From the NCBI GenBank assembly GCA_047495785.1, contig JBLDXI010000019.1, positions 62,001-126,000 on the forward strand: a stretch of 64,000 nt of DNA, given 5' to 3'. Origin of the DNA: Lepidodermella squamata (Eukaryota; Gastrotricha). Position 1 is the first letter of the stretch, and each line of letters starts with the position of its first letter. This document shows, piece after piece, positions 33,894 to 47,100 of the stretch. The position numbers were made by a program, and so were the translations under genes. A model generated the notes under the pieces. The model did not search any database. It had not been told where the DNA came from and saw nothing but the letters and a program-made list of their open reading frames with translations.

Positions 33894-35150
33894 CTATATT
33901 TATATGATATCAATAAGTTATGCGTGCAAAATTATGGCCGTTATTTTTGTTAAATCCAGTCAGCCTCTCTCTCCATGATGTTGTTTCCAATCGCAAAACG
34001 CATTTCATCATCGAAGCAGAATGTCGAAATTCGAATTGACCGTTAATAATTCATAAAAATAGCTGCGTCTTATGTGTGCTAAAAATGTTTATTTTGGAAC
34101 GAAATTGTTGAAAGAAATTCGCATTTTACTGCCTTTAATTTTTCGCCGCTCCGTCACGATGAAATTTGAATAAAAACATAACTTCAAAAATCAACTTTGT
34201 TAGATGCTTTTCCGGATCTGAAGTATTTTTAGGGTTCCAACACTAATTTTGAGACTACAGCGCTAGATTTCCACTAAATATGGTTTTTCGAGTTTCACAT
34301 CTTCACTAGAATCTAAATTTTCTGCTGTCAAGCCTAGCCGATAGCGTATTTCGCGCTATAAGTTGTCAGTTTACGAGTGATACTTCAGCCAGCAGAGCCG
34401 TATTCGATTCAAAGTATCGGTTTTACAAATCAGTGATTTTTCCGATATCAGCCGTCTTGGAACCCAACAAATTCTCTACGTAGCTTGGGGCGCCAGGTAG
34501 GTGACATAAGAAATCCTAGGTTCAGGGAGGTTTCAGTATCGATCAAAGAACGAAAACGCCGAAATCGTAAAGAATCTGAAAATATATCGCTTCAATTTAG
34601 TGTTGAAACCTCATTTTTAGTTAGGCAATTATTTTGACCCAGTTTTTTTCCAGCAGCTTTCATGAGATCCGAAAGCAGCCTAGGACAGAGGTGAGGGGCG
34701 TCACTTGACGGAAAACTTAGTTGCGAATTCAGACCATCTTGAAGCCAGGGATCAATTGCAATTTAAGTAAAAAATATCGATAAATCAATCAATCAAAAAT
34801 CTGAACAAATCAATCCTGAAATATCTGAAATCGCCATATTCTTCAGCACCATCGATTTACTAGTAGTTCTAGCCCATTTCGGGTACTCTGAAAGACTTCT
34901 GCTTGAAAGAGGCATCGAAATTTTCAGTGCATCGGAAAAACCTTTGCCCATATGGCAGCCCAAATTGACGATATTAACCACATTGGCCAACCCAATTGTC
35001 AAACTGAATACACATGGGTTTTCGGCCATGGCGAATCTTTATTTTTCAAAATCAAGACATCACCAACTATCACGGTTCATAAAAAAGCCATCAGAAATAT
35101 ATTAAAGTATGTAAAAATCGATAAATCAATCACCGAAATATTATCGATAA
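33894..35150. other. Convergent intergenic region
   Basis: 3' flanks of the Rab gene and of the large minus-strand gene. A word close to AAATCGATAAATCAATCA appears at about 34770 and again at 35114. Two overlapping frames at 34793-35029 and 34952-35290 look like chance. Confidence 0.5.
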
Positions 35151-38100
35151 CTATCGATTCGATAATCTTGACGCGATTTCTGACCTCGGCATCTTCTTCA
35201 TCGCCATCGATTGTAATTCCCTCAACATCTTTTCCTGCTTCTTCAACACAAAGTTCTTCTTCCGAACGAGGAAGATGCAGCCGAGTATGACGAGGATCAG
35301 GACGAGGCAAGCGCTGCCTGAAACTACACCAACAATGATCGAGAACTCGTCCTTACTTACGCTATCGACAACTTCCATGTCGCATTTATCACCCACCCAT
35401 CCAGATTGACATCTTTAAAAAATGAATTGAGAAATGAAACCAAGTATTTAAAAAACTTACGCGCAGAAGGGATTTTCGCCGACGAGAACGCAAGTGCCCT
35501 TTTCACCGCACACAACAGCATTGCATTTAGAAACGCATTGACCTGGCTTGGAAATGAAACCAGACGGGCAAACGTCGCAAGTGGTTCCCGTGAAGCCGTT
35601 GACGCAGGAGCACAAGAAGCCGGTTTCGGTGAGCGTGCACTTGCCATCATTCTTGCAAGGTTTGTCATCACAAGCACTGACACACTTGCCGTTGACCAAG
35701 TCGTAGCCTGCGCGGCATCTTTCGCAGTTTTCACCTTCGAAATTGTCCCTACAGCGACATATTGGGCCAGAACCCGTCGGGGCGCAAGTACCACCGTTTT
35801 GACAAGGACTGTGGTCACATTGGGCTGTAAATTAGGGTTTCGAGAGGAGACAACAAACAGGATCACGATAAATACTTACACGTGCATTTGTCATTATCTT
35901 CGACGAAGAATTCGTTACAGATGCATTCGTAGTCATCAGAGCCAGCGGTACGGACACATTTCGAGTTCGGCTTAGATTTTTCGCACTCGCTTTGGCAGTT
36001 GTCGTCGCAGGTAGTAAGTGATTTCGGGTTCGTAATGAATCCCTTGCGACAATCGCATTTCGTAACGCCGTTGACCGCGTCGAACTTGCAGGTAGTCGAA
36101 TGCGCGTCGCACTTGTCATCGGTGTCACATGGGTCCTCAACGGCGGCTGATATAGAGGCGACATCAACACCCTTGACGCCTTCGATGGATAGGCCGGAGT
36201 CGAAATAGGACTTCTGCGCAGCTACAACATCTGCAGGGTTCAAGTCGCTGTCCGAATTGGCGACGTAATCGGCTTCAATAGGATCCTGAGCTCGGGCGTC
36301 CACGCTGCGTTTCACCAAGGAAGCCTTACCGTTCTTTAGCTTTCGGATAACGATCGATGTCACGCTAAGCTTCAAATCGGTAAGATACCAATCATATAAC
36401 TAAAGAAAATAGGATGATTTATGCAAATCTAGATTGATGAATGGTTTACATTCTTCTGAAGAACAGCGGTTACATCTTTGAATTCCTGTGAACTAGGATT
36501 GGCAAGTTCGCTCGACCAGCCGACTTCACAGTTTCCAACCAGGACGGCATCGAACTTGATCTTTGCAGCCACTTGTCTAGGCACCTTGACGCAAGTCTGG
36601 AAGTTGGTCGCGCTTTCTGGGCCGTAACCACTCTTGCAGCTACAAGCCCATGAGCCAGGGGTGTTCGTGCACTGGAAGGCCGAGCCGTACTTGAAACAGT
36701 CGTGGGTGCCAAGTAGGCACTCGTCAACATCGACGCAGACCGTGCTACTGCCTGGCTGCGGGTTGAAGCCTGGCTTACAGCGGCACTGGAACGAGCCATC
36801 AGTTGCGAGGTAGCAGTTTCCGTTTGTGCAGTATTCAGCTGGGCATATCTTCGGTCGGCAGACGCCGCTAGTTTCAGCAAAACCTGACGGGCACTGCGAA
36901 TGCACAGATGTAGTAACAATTGATGGAATGAGTGTAACCTACTTTCATTCTTATCGCGGACGAAAATCGGCCGAGATTTATAGTCAGGGGCACAGAATCC
37001 AGAAGCCTCGCAAACGCAGGTGAAAAGTGCTGGAGACCACACTGTGGAAACTTTGCCAACTGTTGCGATAAACTTGACGTAGGGTGCATCAGTCATATTG
37101 CGGACGTTATCGCGTAGTTCTATCGTAGCGGTAACGCCGAAATCGCCATTCTTCGGGTCGAAGGCGTACCAATCGCTGTTCAGATTTGTCTCGAGATCAA
37201 AGGTCAAGCCCTCTACATTTTCATCCGCCATCTTCACGTCAATCTTGAACTGGCGGCCAAAGTCGGTTAGCTGCCATTCGAACGAGCGTTCGATGTTATC
37301 GATGACAGGGCGCTTCAGCACAGCAAACGTTTGAGCGGTCAATAGCTTCTCGCCGAAATCACGAGTGGCACCAGCAATCTTCTTGCTTTGAGTAACAGCG
37401 TAGTCGAACTGGCACGCCTTGTCTGTGCCGCAAACTTCAGCAATGTCATTTGGTGCGTTCGGCAAGTTGTCGTTGAAGAATGGCTCATAGTCGTCGTCAC
37501 TGTTGATCGCCTCAAATTGCGGGCCAGATTTGTACGAGAACAGAGACTGATCGCTGGTCTTCAATTTGACTAAAAATTTCGAGAAAATTGCTTTAAAAGA
37601 GCGCATGTTCAACTATACTAACATTGCTGGGCGAATTTGTAGGCCGACGTGTCATTGGTCCAAATATCTACTGACTCAGCAGCGTCGCCTTCGCAGTCGA
37701 CATGTGGCTCGGCGTCAATGTTGAACGACGTCATCAGACCGCAAGTGTCATTGTTCGATTGTTCGGCCATGTTACGGGGCACTGAGACACGCATGTTGAA
37801 GTAAGAGCCGTCGATGTGATAGATGTGGAAAGCAAGGCCGTTGCTGGTTACGATGCCAATGAAGTTCTCTTCGGACCAGACATCGTAAGAAGAACCGTCG
37901 ACTACATCGTGTAGGAATGGCAGATTGATGCTCGGGAGGTCGACGAAATTGCCGTTCTTGTACACCAAGATATTGCTGCCCTCTCTGAAACAAGTTTGAA
38001 TGTGTAAATAAAGTATAGGTTATTTAAAGGAAAATCACTGACTGCAAAACTTCGAGCTTGTCGCCATTTTGGCCGATTTGAATAGCAACACCAGTCAAGA

Positions 38101-41100
38101 AAGTGGCTTTCGCATAATTCTCACGGAAGGCGAAGCGTCCCTGAGCATTGATGTCACTGATATTTGGAGTAAATAGTCGATCTGAAAGAGCGTTTTAATT
38201 ACGTACCCAAGGTCAGGATCGGATTTCAGCGTTTTAAGCAGAGTGTACTCGCCTCGGCCGTTGAATGTGATCTGACGGTTGATCTTGTCGCCACGGTGGT
38301 AAGGCATACCAATGTGAGGATCACCGCGGATGAACGCGATAATCGGCTGGTCGTAGTATTCGGGCGAAATGAATTCGGCCTTGTTTCGCAGTTGATATTC
38401 CTCACAGTAGGGCGAGTAGCGACAGCATGGGTCGAAGAGGGCCTCCTGCTGCGCACGGAACTCCTTCATCTGGAACCAGGAGCCGACGTGACCTCGGCGC
38501 CAGCCAAGAAACGATCCAGTTTTCCTGAGTCAGTTTTACAAGAATGATCTTAAAATGTATATGAATAACTGCCTACATGTCGTAGCAACAGAACGATCGG
38601 ACTTGATATTCTTTGTTCGTCTTCACGTCCTTGACTTTGTTCCAGAAGCTGCCGCCGTAGCACATGGCTTCGCCCAGTTGGATCTCACGCTGCCAGCGGG
38701 CGTCCAGGTTCATTTGAGTCTCAAAAGCCGGGCAAGCTGAGTGTCGAGTAAGGCCACTCTCGGCATTGTCAATGTTATTAATGATGGATTGCAACTCGAG
38801 AGGGTATTTTGTCGCATCAGAGATACATTTACGGTTTTCAACAAAATTCAAAGGCTCGCCAAATGCAGTAACAAGACGACCGCGAAGTTCTGAAAAAAAC
38901 GAATTTCATTATTTCTATTTGATCAAGCCAAAAAATCTAGTTAGCTATGAACGATAATCCAACCCTAATTTCAAAACTTGAAAAAACGATTTCCAACAAG
39001 GTTAGAACTGCTGAGCTGTTACTTCACTTACGAGGATTCGGCCGGTTGAAGACTTCCTGGAAATTTGATGGGTCGTTATTAATTGGCAGAGGTTCGAATC
39101 GAATTTCCTCGCTACCAATGGTATATCCAATACGAGGCTGAAGTTCAGGCGATTGTGCGAAGGTCGGGAACTGATTGTCACTAGGATTCTCCAAGTAATT
39201 GAAAATAGCAAAGGAGAAAGCAGAGTTGGCGCCCATCACCAGCTGGAAGGTGACTTGTTTATCGTTGAAAAGTGAGGCTGGAGCTGGGACGACCTTGACC
39301 CAAGTCAGGATCAAGACCGAAAGTGGAACACGATCATTAGGGTCCAGGCCTGGGTTGTCGGCCATTGGATACTGAAGTCTCAGTTGTTCCTTGATCATTG
39401 GGAAGATGGGCTCCCATTTCTTCAAGGTATCTGCGTCATTGTCGTCCAGCGAGTCGTAAGTATCAATCCACAATCCAGAGTCTGGATCAGTGCTAACGTC
39501 AAGATCTGTCCAGAAGGGAGCCACCACGTGGGTGCTCACCTTCAGACCGAAATACTTGAACGGTGTAGGGTGGTCAAGACCGACGAAGCCGTCGAAGCCA
39601 GGCTGTTTTACAAGAAAAGTAAACTAAAAAAAGTAACACAAGCTTTTCGGCACTTACGTAAGCGTAGTGAAGGATAGCGCCACCGTTTTCGCGGCCACCC
39701 CAGTAAGAGAAGCCACCGCGGATAGGAAGGCCGGGATGAACATAGTCGCCATCCTTGATAAGCACCTGATCGGCGCCACCAAGCTTGTACGGGTAGAGCA
39801 TTTTGCTGCGTTTGGCATAGCAAATCTTGCTGGAACCGTCAGCATCGTCGTAGTCACCACCGCACACGCACTTGTACCCGCCTGGGACGTTGACGCACTC
39901 GGCAACATCAGGGCAGTTATAGGTGTTTCCTATGCACTCGTCAATATCTGTTTTCGAGATCAATATTTAAACAGTTTTCATTCGTTGAAAGCTTTACCGT
40001 CGCAAGTCTTGCCAGTAGCGTTCCAACGATAGCCGGCATCACACAAGCATTCGTAGGTCCTATCGTAGTTCTTGCAGCCGTAAGCATTGAGGACATCAGA
40101 GCAAGACTTAGCGAGCTCGCAGTTCGCTGTTAAAAAATTATTAATATTTTGGCTCGAATTTTTAAAAGCGAATCGCTTACATTGACATTTCTTGCCATCA
40201 CCCTGGAATCCAGGCTTGCAAGTGCACTGGAACTGGGTCGAGCTAATAGGAGCGCAGTTAGCATTAGGATCGCAGCTGTCAGGTTTGCAGACTGGCGGAG
40301 CAGCTGTAAAATTCAAGTTTTATACCACAAATTATAGATTGAAACTGTTTAGACAACTTACGGACGCATTTGCCAGTATCAGCGCTGGGAATAGTTCCGG
40401 TAGCACAGATGCACTTGGGCACGGCGGCTGGGTCCACTGGGTCGCGTTGACATTGCGAGTTCGGGTCCTTGACCGTGCACTGTTTGCCGCAAACGTCAGC
40501 GCAAGTGTAGCGACCGGTGTTCGGATCGCGACGAGTTTCGTAGCCAAGTTCAATGTTACATGTGCACTGCGCACCTGCGCCCAATCGGCCGCTCTGCGAG
40601 CACGTGCTGATCTTGGCAATGTCACGGCACGGGCTGAAGTCAGTGCCGCAAATGTCCTTGAAAGTCGGGCTCGTCATCGAGTCTTGGATATGAACCATAA
40701 CACCGACGCTGTTTACTTGGCTGTAGTAGAGGCGAAGAGCTGACTCAAACGCAGAGATCTGCAGTGCCTTGTTGGCGTGAGCCTCGAATTCGACGAAGAA
40801 TCCGTTGTTCTTTTGGGCTTCACGAACAGTTCGAATGTATATGCCAACAACATCGCTTTTGATTATCGTCAGAGCGTTTTGTAGCTGGACAACAAATCGA
40901 ACAATTTTAGACTAATAAACTCAAGTTTTCGCATACATCTGCCATAACGGCTCGGGCGAATTTCTGATAAGTGACAGATTCTTTCTTAGCAAGGTCGCTG
41001 AAATAGCTGACGAGTTCACCGTCTGGCTTGTAGAATTTATCGAAAGACAGGCTGCTGACGTAAGTGTAGCGGACTACATTTCAAGATTAGTAATTAGAAT

Positions 41101-44100
41101 TAGGAATAAGTTAACAACAATGTAGCACAAACTTTGTTCGCAAGATTCGAGTTCGAGAAGAGTTGAGTCCTTCTTGAAGCGAGGGGTGTAACCAGGCGCG
41201 CAGCTGCATACGTACTGACCCAGCGGAGCCGAAGTGCAGACTTTGCCGTCGCCAATGCATGGATTGTTAGTCAAGCAGCGGTTTTCGTCTATATTGTCGA
41301 AATAAATCAAAGCCTTTCAAAAATCGATATAAAATTTAGCCTTACATCTACAGGTCTTGTCAGCAAGCTGAGTGGAGCCAGGCGGGCACACGCATGTTGC
41401 GAAACCGTTGACGTTCGCGCACACGTAATTGGTACCGCACTTGTAGTCATTACAGGGATCATTGATCAGGCAATGGAAGCCATCACCCTTGGTGCCGAAC
41501 GGGCAGTTCACACAAGAGAATGCCTCCCTGGTGAAGCCAGAACTCTTGGTCTTGTAGCAGGCAACGCCCGGGTAGCAAGGTCCAGTTGTACAAGCATTGT
41601 ACTCTTCATCGCAGAACTTGCCCGTTTGGGACGGGAAGCAAGTACAGCGAGCGACGGAGTAGCGTTGGACTGAAAGTAAATGAGGTTTTATATCGGGACG
41701 TAACATAATTTTGCTATTCATAAAGCGTTATTCCTATGATGCTTAAAGTTCTTACAGTTATCAGTTGGAATGACGCCGAGGTTGGCGGCATCGCGGTCAT
41801 CGGAAAAGTCGCAAGAACGTTCGTCCCGGCAGTTGCAAATGCGAATGGCGACCGGTGAGAAAACTGCTGCTCCGGACTCGCCGCGTTTAGCGACGATGTA
41901 GAAGGAGAATGGACCCTTGTACAATAAGGTATCCTTAGCCTCCTGAGTCAGTACGACAATGATTTTGCCATTTCGCGGGTCGATGTTGTAAAGGCGAGAT
42001 GGGAAGTCGGTGTCAAGAGAGAATTGGAGGTCTGGGGTCAGTCCGTCAACCCTTGGCGTGAATGTGATGAAACCCGAGGCAGCCTGAATGTTGATGAGCC
42101 AAATAAACGGATTGTTGACGAAACGCGGCGGTCGTTCCACTGCAAAAAATCATGATGTTACAGAATAAAAGCTATAACTAAAAGATGGATATCTCACTTT
42201 CTTGTTTGCGTCGCTCCTGAACGAGCTGAGACTCGCGAAGAGTGTACTCGGCAAGTTTCTCGTCCTTGGTGATTTCGAAATCGTAAGCACAAGCGATGTT
42301 ACCTTTACACAATTGCATGCTATCGACGATGGAGGGTTTGCCACTTTCGTAGAAGGTCTTTGGCACAAAGTCATACTCAGTGTCAGCGACTGGAGCTTTG
42401 AACAGGGAATCTGCTCTTGCGGCCTTGACAGACCACATTTTTCCGAAGTTTTCAAAGTAATCCTTGTCGCCGACCAGGGTAAGACCGTTGTCTTTGTACT
42501 CTTTCGGAGTGTATTTGGTCTTCCCATCAGGCAGTGTGTAGCCAGCCAGTAAGCCGGTGCTATCTTTAAGGTGGTTGCGAGGCAGGCGAATGCGAAGATG
42601 CAAATATGGCGCGCTTGTTGCCGTCTTGACAAACAAAACCTCGAAACGTAGACCGTCAACGTAAGTCACCATGACTGATCTTACAACATCGCTTTCGACG
42701 GTTGAGAAAATCTCACCAGTCTTGTCGAAGTCTCCCTTTTGCAAGAAATCGTCGTTCTTGAGGTCGAGTACCTTATCCGCTCTAGTCATCGACAACTTGC
42801 CGTCGCTGTCGAGCTCAACGATAATCCGATCGTACGAGCCAACTTTCCAGGCGACGCTTGAAAGAGCTGAGCCGTCATCGCCAGTGCCAACGAAGCGGCC
42901 TTGGAGCGAGATTTTCTCGGATTTGAACAGGACGTAGTCGCCACGGCCCTTGAATGTAACTGCAGCGCCTTCAAAGTTGATCATATGCGGGTCACCGAAA
43001 ACGCCAGCAGAAACCGGAGCCTGGTAACCGTCGACGTAAGACGACGGAACGATGTAGTTAGCAAGTATGCAGTGAGATGATTTTACGCAACACGCATCGA
43101 GAGTCTCCCTTTGCAACTGGTCAAACTCTTCGACGATCATGTGCGAGGTTCCCGAGGCTTGCAGCAGCAGAGCTTCGTCGCGGTAGCAGCAGTACGGTCG
43201 AATGTTGGCGGTCTTCTTATTGCTATTTCCATCAGAGTATTCAAGCGGGGATGTAAAGCGTTTGACGTAGCAGCGACGTCCGATCGGATCAAATAGAGGC
43301 TGGAAACGGTCATCGAGACGCACCTGAGCTTCCGTCCACGGGCACGGATCGACGCCACCACGGCTGAGAGCAATGTGGATGTAGTTGAGCTCGATCATTT
43401 CTTTACTGTCTTCTTTATTAGCCAAGGTGTCGAAGCAGTGGCGGTCATTCTCGGTTGAAACCTTTTTACTATTTGCGACGAGGTATACATGGCGACCAGG
43501 AGGGACTGCAATTTAAAGAAATTTAATGACAAAGGGTAAACCGCACTACAACTGGTGACTTACGGGCAACACGGCCTTTGTAGGCTAGCAATTGGCTCGG
43601 AACGAAAGCACGACAATCAGTGTTAGTTTCGCCGATGCTGACGCGGTTTAAGCAGAATCTGCGAGTTCCAGCCTGGAATCCGACGAAACCACGATGTGGG
43701 TAGCGCAATTGAGTGTTGTCCCAGCTCTGGTCATCCCAGCTAGGTACAGAAGTTGATGAAGGGTCGTAATTGACCATTATAACCGTCGCAGTGCCGTCCG
43801 AAGCAAGAACCATTTGCATGGTCACGTGATCAAGGGTGTTGAAGGGTTTCAGCTTCAAATCATTCCACGTAATGATAAGAATTGTATTCGGGTTGAAGTT
43901 CTGAGAATCGACTGAATCAAAGCCGGCAAAGTTGTACGGCGGGTAGGTGGCCTGGGCAACATGAACCGACTTGCGAATCTGCTCGATAACAATCTGCCAC
44001 TTCTCACTCATTGGCACTGAAGTAGTCGAGTCGTAGAATTGAAGCTTCAGGTTGCGAGTATCGAACACGAAATCAGCCCATAGAGGCGCAGCGATGTAGC

Positions 44101-47100
44101 CGTAAGTGTTCGGGAAAAAGCTGCGGAATTCTGTGACTGTCATGTTCTTACCGAAGGTAACAACACCATTCGGGGCCACGAAGATCTTAAACTGCTTCGT
44201 ATCGAAAAATGGGAACCCGACTGGGATGCCAATTTTGTAGTGACCTAGCCGCTCTTCGAGGTTGATCACGTCAGAGATTGGTTCGTTATCGCCACGGCAT
44301 AACAGAACGTCGGGAACACAGATATCGGGCTGCGGCTTAAGTGCTTCCACGTAACCATCAGCGCACTTGCATTGACGGGTGCCATCATTGTTGTCGATGC
44401 ACTCGGCATTGTCACCACACGGCTTTCCAGCGCAAGCATCGATCTCTGTGAAAATCATTTTATAGGGTTGTTAATCTTTAGCAATCAATAGCCTTACTTT
44501 CGCAAACGATGGCTGAGTTCAAAACGTAGCCCTTCTTGCAAAGGCATAGAGGGCCAATCTGAGCGAGGTCGCGACAGCTATGGGAGCTTGTTTTATCGCA
44601 AGATCGGGCATAACAGTAGCTTGAGCATGAGGTCTCTGTGTTGAGGACGAAACCAGCGTTGCAGCGGCACTGTTTGCTATTGTCGCCATTCTGACAAGTA
44701 GCGAAGTATGAATCACAGCCGCCAGCCGCGCAGAAGTCCGTGACTTTCAACACTGAAACGTTTCATCAAGCTATAAGATTTAGTTATCAGGGATATATTT
44801 TGAAACTAACGGCTCAATGTCGTTTTGGTGGAGTCGATTCCTTTCAATCCTGCAGCTTCGCCGTTACGAGAATCGATGTAAGTCTTCATACGAGCCGCCA
44901 AGCTGTCAACGTTGTATTCGCGGTCCGGATAGACCTTGAAAGAAACCTTGACCAAATCGCCAGCTTTCTCGAACTTATAGATGTAGGTATACAAATCCAA
45001 GCGAGTAGGTTCGAACAACTTGACGAGGTCCTCAAGCTGCAAGATTCATCGTTCATTACAGATTCATTTTTTTCGAAATAAATTACCCGGGGCTCCATAA
45101 GTCTGGCAGTCTTCGGGAAAGCCTCAGAGTCAGGCCGGGCAAGGTCGCTGATCCAACCTATCCACTGCTTTGTCTGAGGATCCCAGAACTGGCTATATGT
45201 CAGCGAAAGCATGTAAGTTAGATCGGCTGGGGTGCAGCCCAAACGCTGGGTCAAACCAAGGTTTGGCTTGAAACCAGCTTCGCTGTACAAAAATAAGTAA
45301 GAAAAGCCGTTTATTTCGCGTCAATGTGTTACCATTCACAGTAGTAACCGCCAAGAGTGTTATGGCACAATGCCTTTGGATCCGGGCACGAATTTGGTAA
45401 GTCGCATTCGTTCTGATCGATACATTTCTTTCCGTCCCTGGCGAGAACATAGCCAGGGTTACAGGTGCAGGTCGCTCCTACGACAGCGTCAAAAACGCAG
45501 TTCTGTTCGCAACCGTTGTCCTTAGGGCAGTCGTTCAGCTTGCAAATATGGCCATTGCCAGTGAAGCCTGATTTGCACTTGCATATGTAGCCACTGGGTT
45601 CATCTTTATTCACCGTGCACTCGCCATTTTCTCCGCAAGGATTGTTCGAGCAGACATTGATATCGCCCTGACAGAAGCGATTTTTAGCATTAGCTGGGCA
45701 GTGGCATGGCAACAGGTAATAATGATCGATACTTGATTTGCGGTACAGTGATGTATGGTTGTTCGGGAAGTCGTAGCCACACTGCTCTTCTCTGTCACAA
45801 GCGCAAACGTAGATGACAGGAGAGTACAAGCTTCGGGCTGAAATTCCTTCTGAAAAAAATCACAGATGTAATCAGGTCTTCGAGGCTAGCAGAAAATATT
45901 TACCGGTATTCTTGTAGGAATACAAGTCGATGAAGTAGCTGTTGAATCGCCAGGTGTCCGGTGCTCTTGTTGTATCAATGTAGAAATCGCCGGTTTTCGT
46001 ATTAAGCGTGTACATCGTGTCTGGGATATCAGTTATCAACCCGTAGCCATCAGGCGTAATCTTCTTTGGATCGGCATCTGCCGGAAGGTGGATATTGGCC
46101 TCGTCATATTGTACGTAATCTGACAAAGAGCCGGAGAAAGACTTGTGTACGCTGAGGTACAGATCGTGGGGCGCATTCCACTGGGGTGTTCGAGCGGCAA
46201 AAGCACGGCGTTCGTTCGATATGATCTGGCCGCATTCGTAAGTATCAGCCGAAATTGTGTTGCTGCCAGTCAACAGTTGGTCGTATTGGCAAGCGGCATC
46301 GCCCTTGCAGTCGCAAAACTTGTCCATATTTTCAACATTGCTGGAAGTTATGTATATTTCAAAGAATCGAATTTCATAGGGATGAATATCTTACATAGCC
46401 TTTGATAATTCTTGCCACAGAGCTGGAACAAACTTTTCCCAGTCAGCATTCAGCGTATCCCAGGTTTCGCCATCCGAAGTTGGGAACGTGAAAATCGAAT
46501 CATCTTTGGACTTGATACGATAAGACTCGGCGAACTTCTTAACTTCCTCAGGGCTAGTAGGATTCGCTTCGACGTTAACTACTTCCCGCTTAGACTTCCA
46601 GTCCTCCTCTGGATCAGGCTGATCGACAATGTAGGTAAGCTTACCGTCGCCGTCGCCAATAAGTCCTTCAGGGCTATTCACTTGAATGCTTGCTCCTGGC
46701 AGGGCAACACTGAGACGTAGCAGAACTTCGTCGACTAGTCTCACCTGGAACGTGTACATAATTGTCTCCAATTTGCAGGCGATGTCGCAGAAGTTCAAGT
46801 TGCAACCAACGACGAACGTTGTGCTGTTCTCGGCGAAATATGGCTCGATGGTTTGCACCGCGCCATCGATTAGTAGCTCGATTTTTTTAGCCCTAGTGAT
46901 GCGAACCTCAGCAGTACGATCCTCATAGTCAAACCATGAGTCAACATCTTTAGGCAAATTGCAACGCACGGCAATGGCTGTGATGAAACTTGTCTTCTGT
47001 CCCTCGAAAACGTGCTCGGTCATGCGTATTTGAACGTCCAGTCTGATCGACATTTCACTTCAATCAAAGTTAGCTCAACTTGCTAAGAACTTACGGATTG

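Noticed and set aside
34793-35290. Extra 3' exon of the giant receptor in the Rab-receptor gap
   Set aside because: The TM exon already ends in a stop at 35151 after a normal cytosolic tail, and the frames beyond show no domain.
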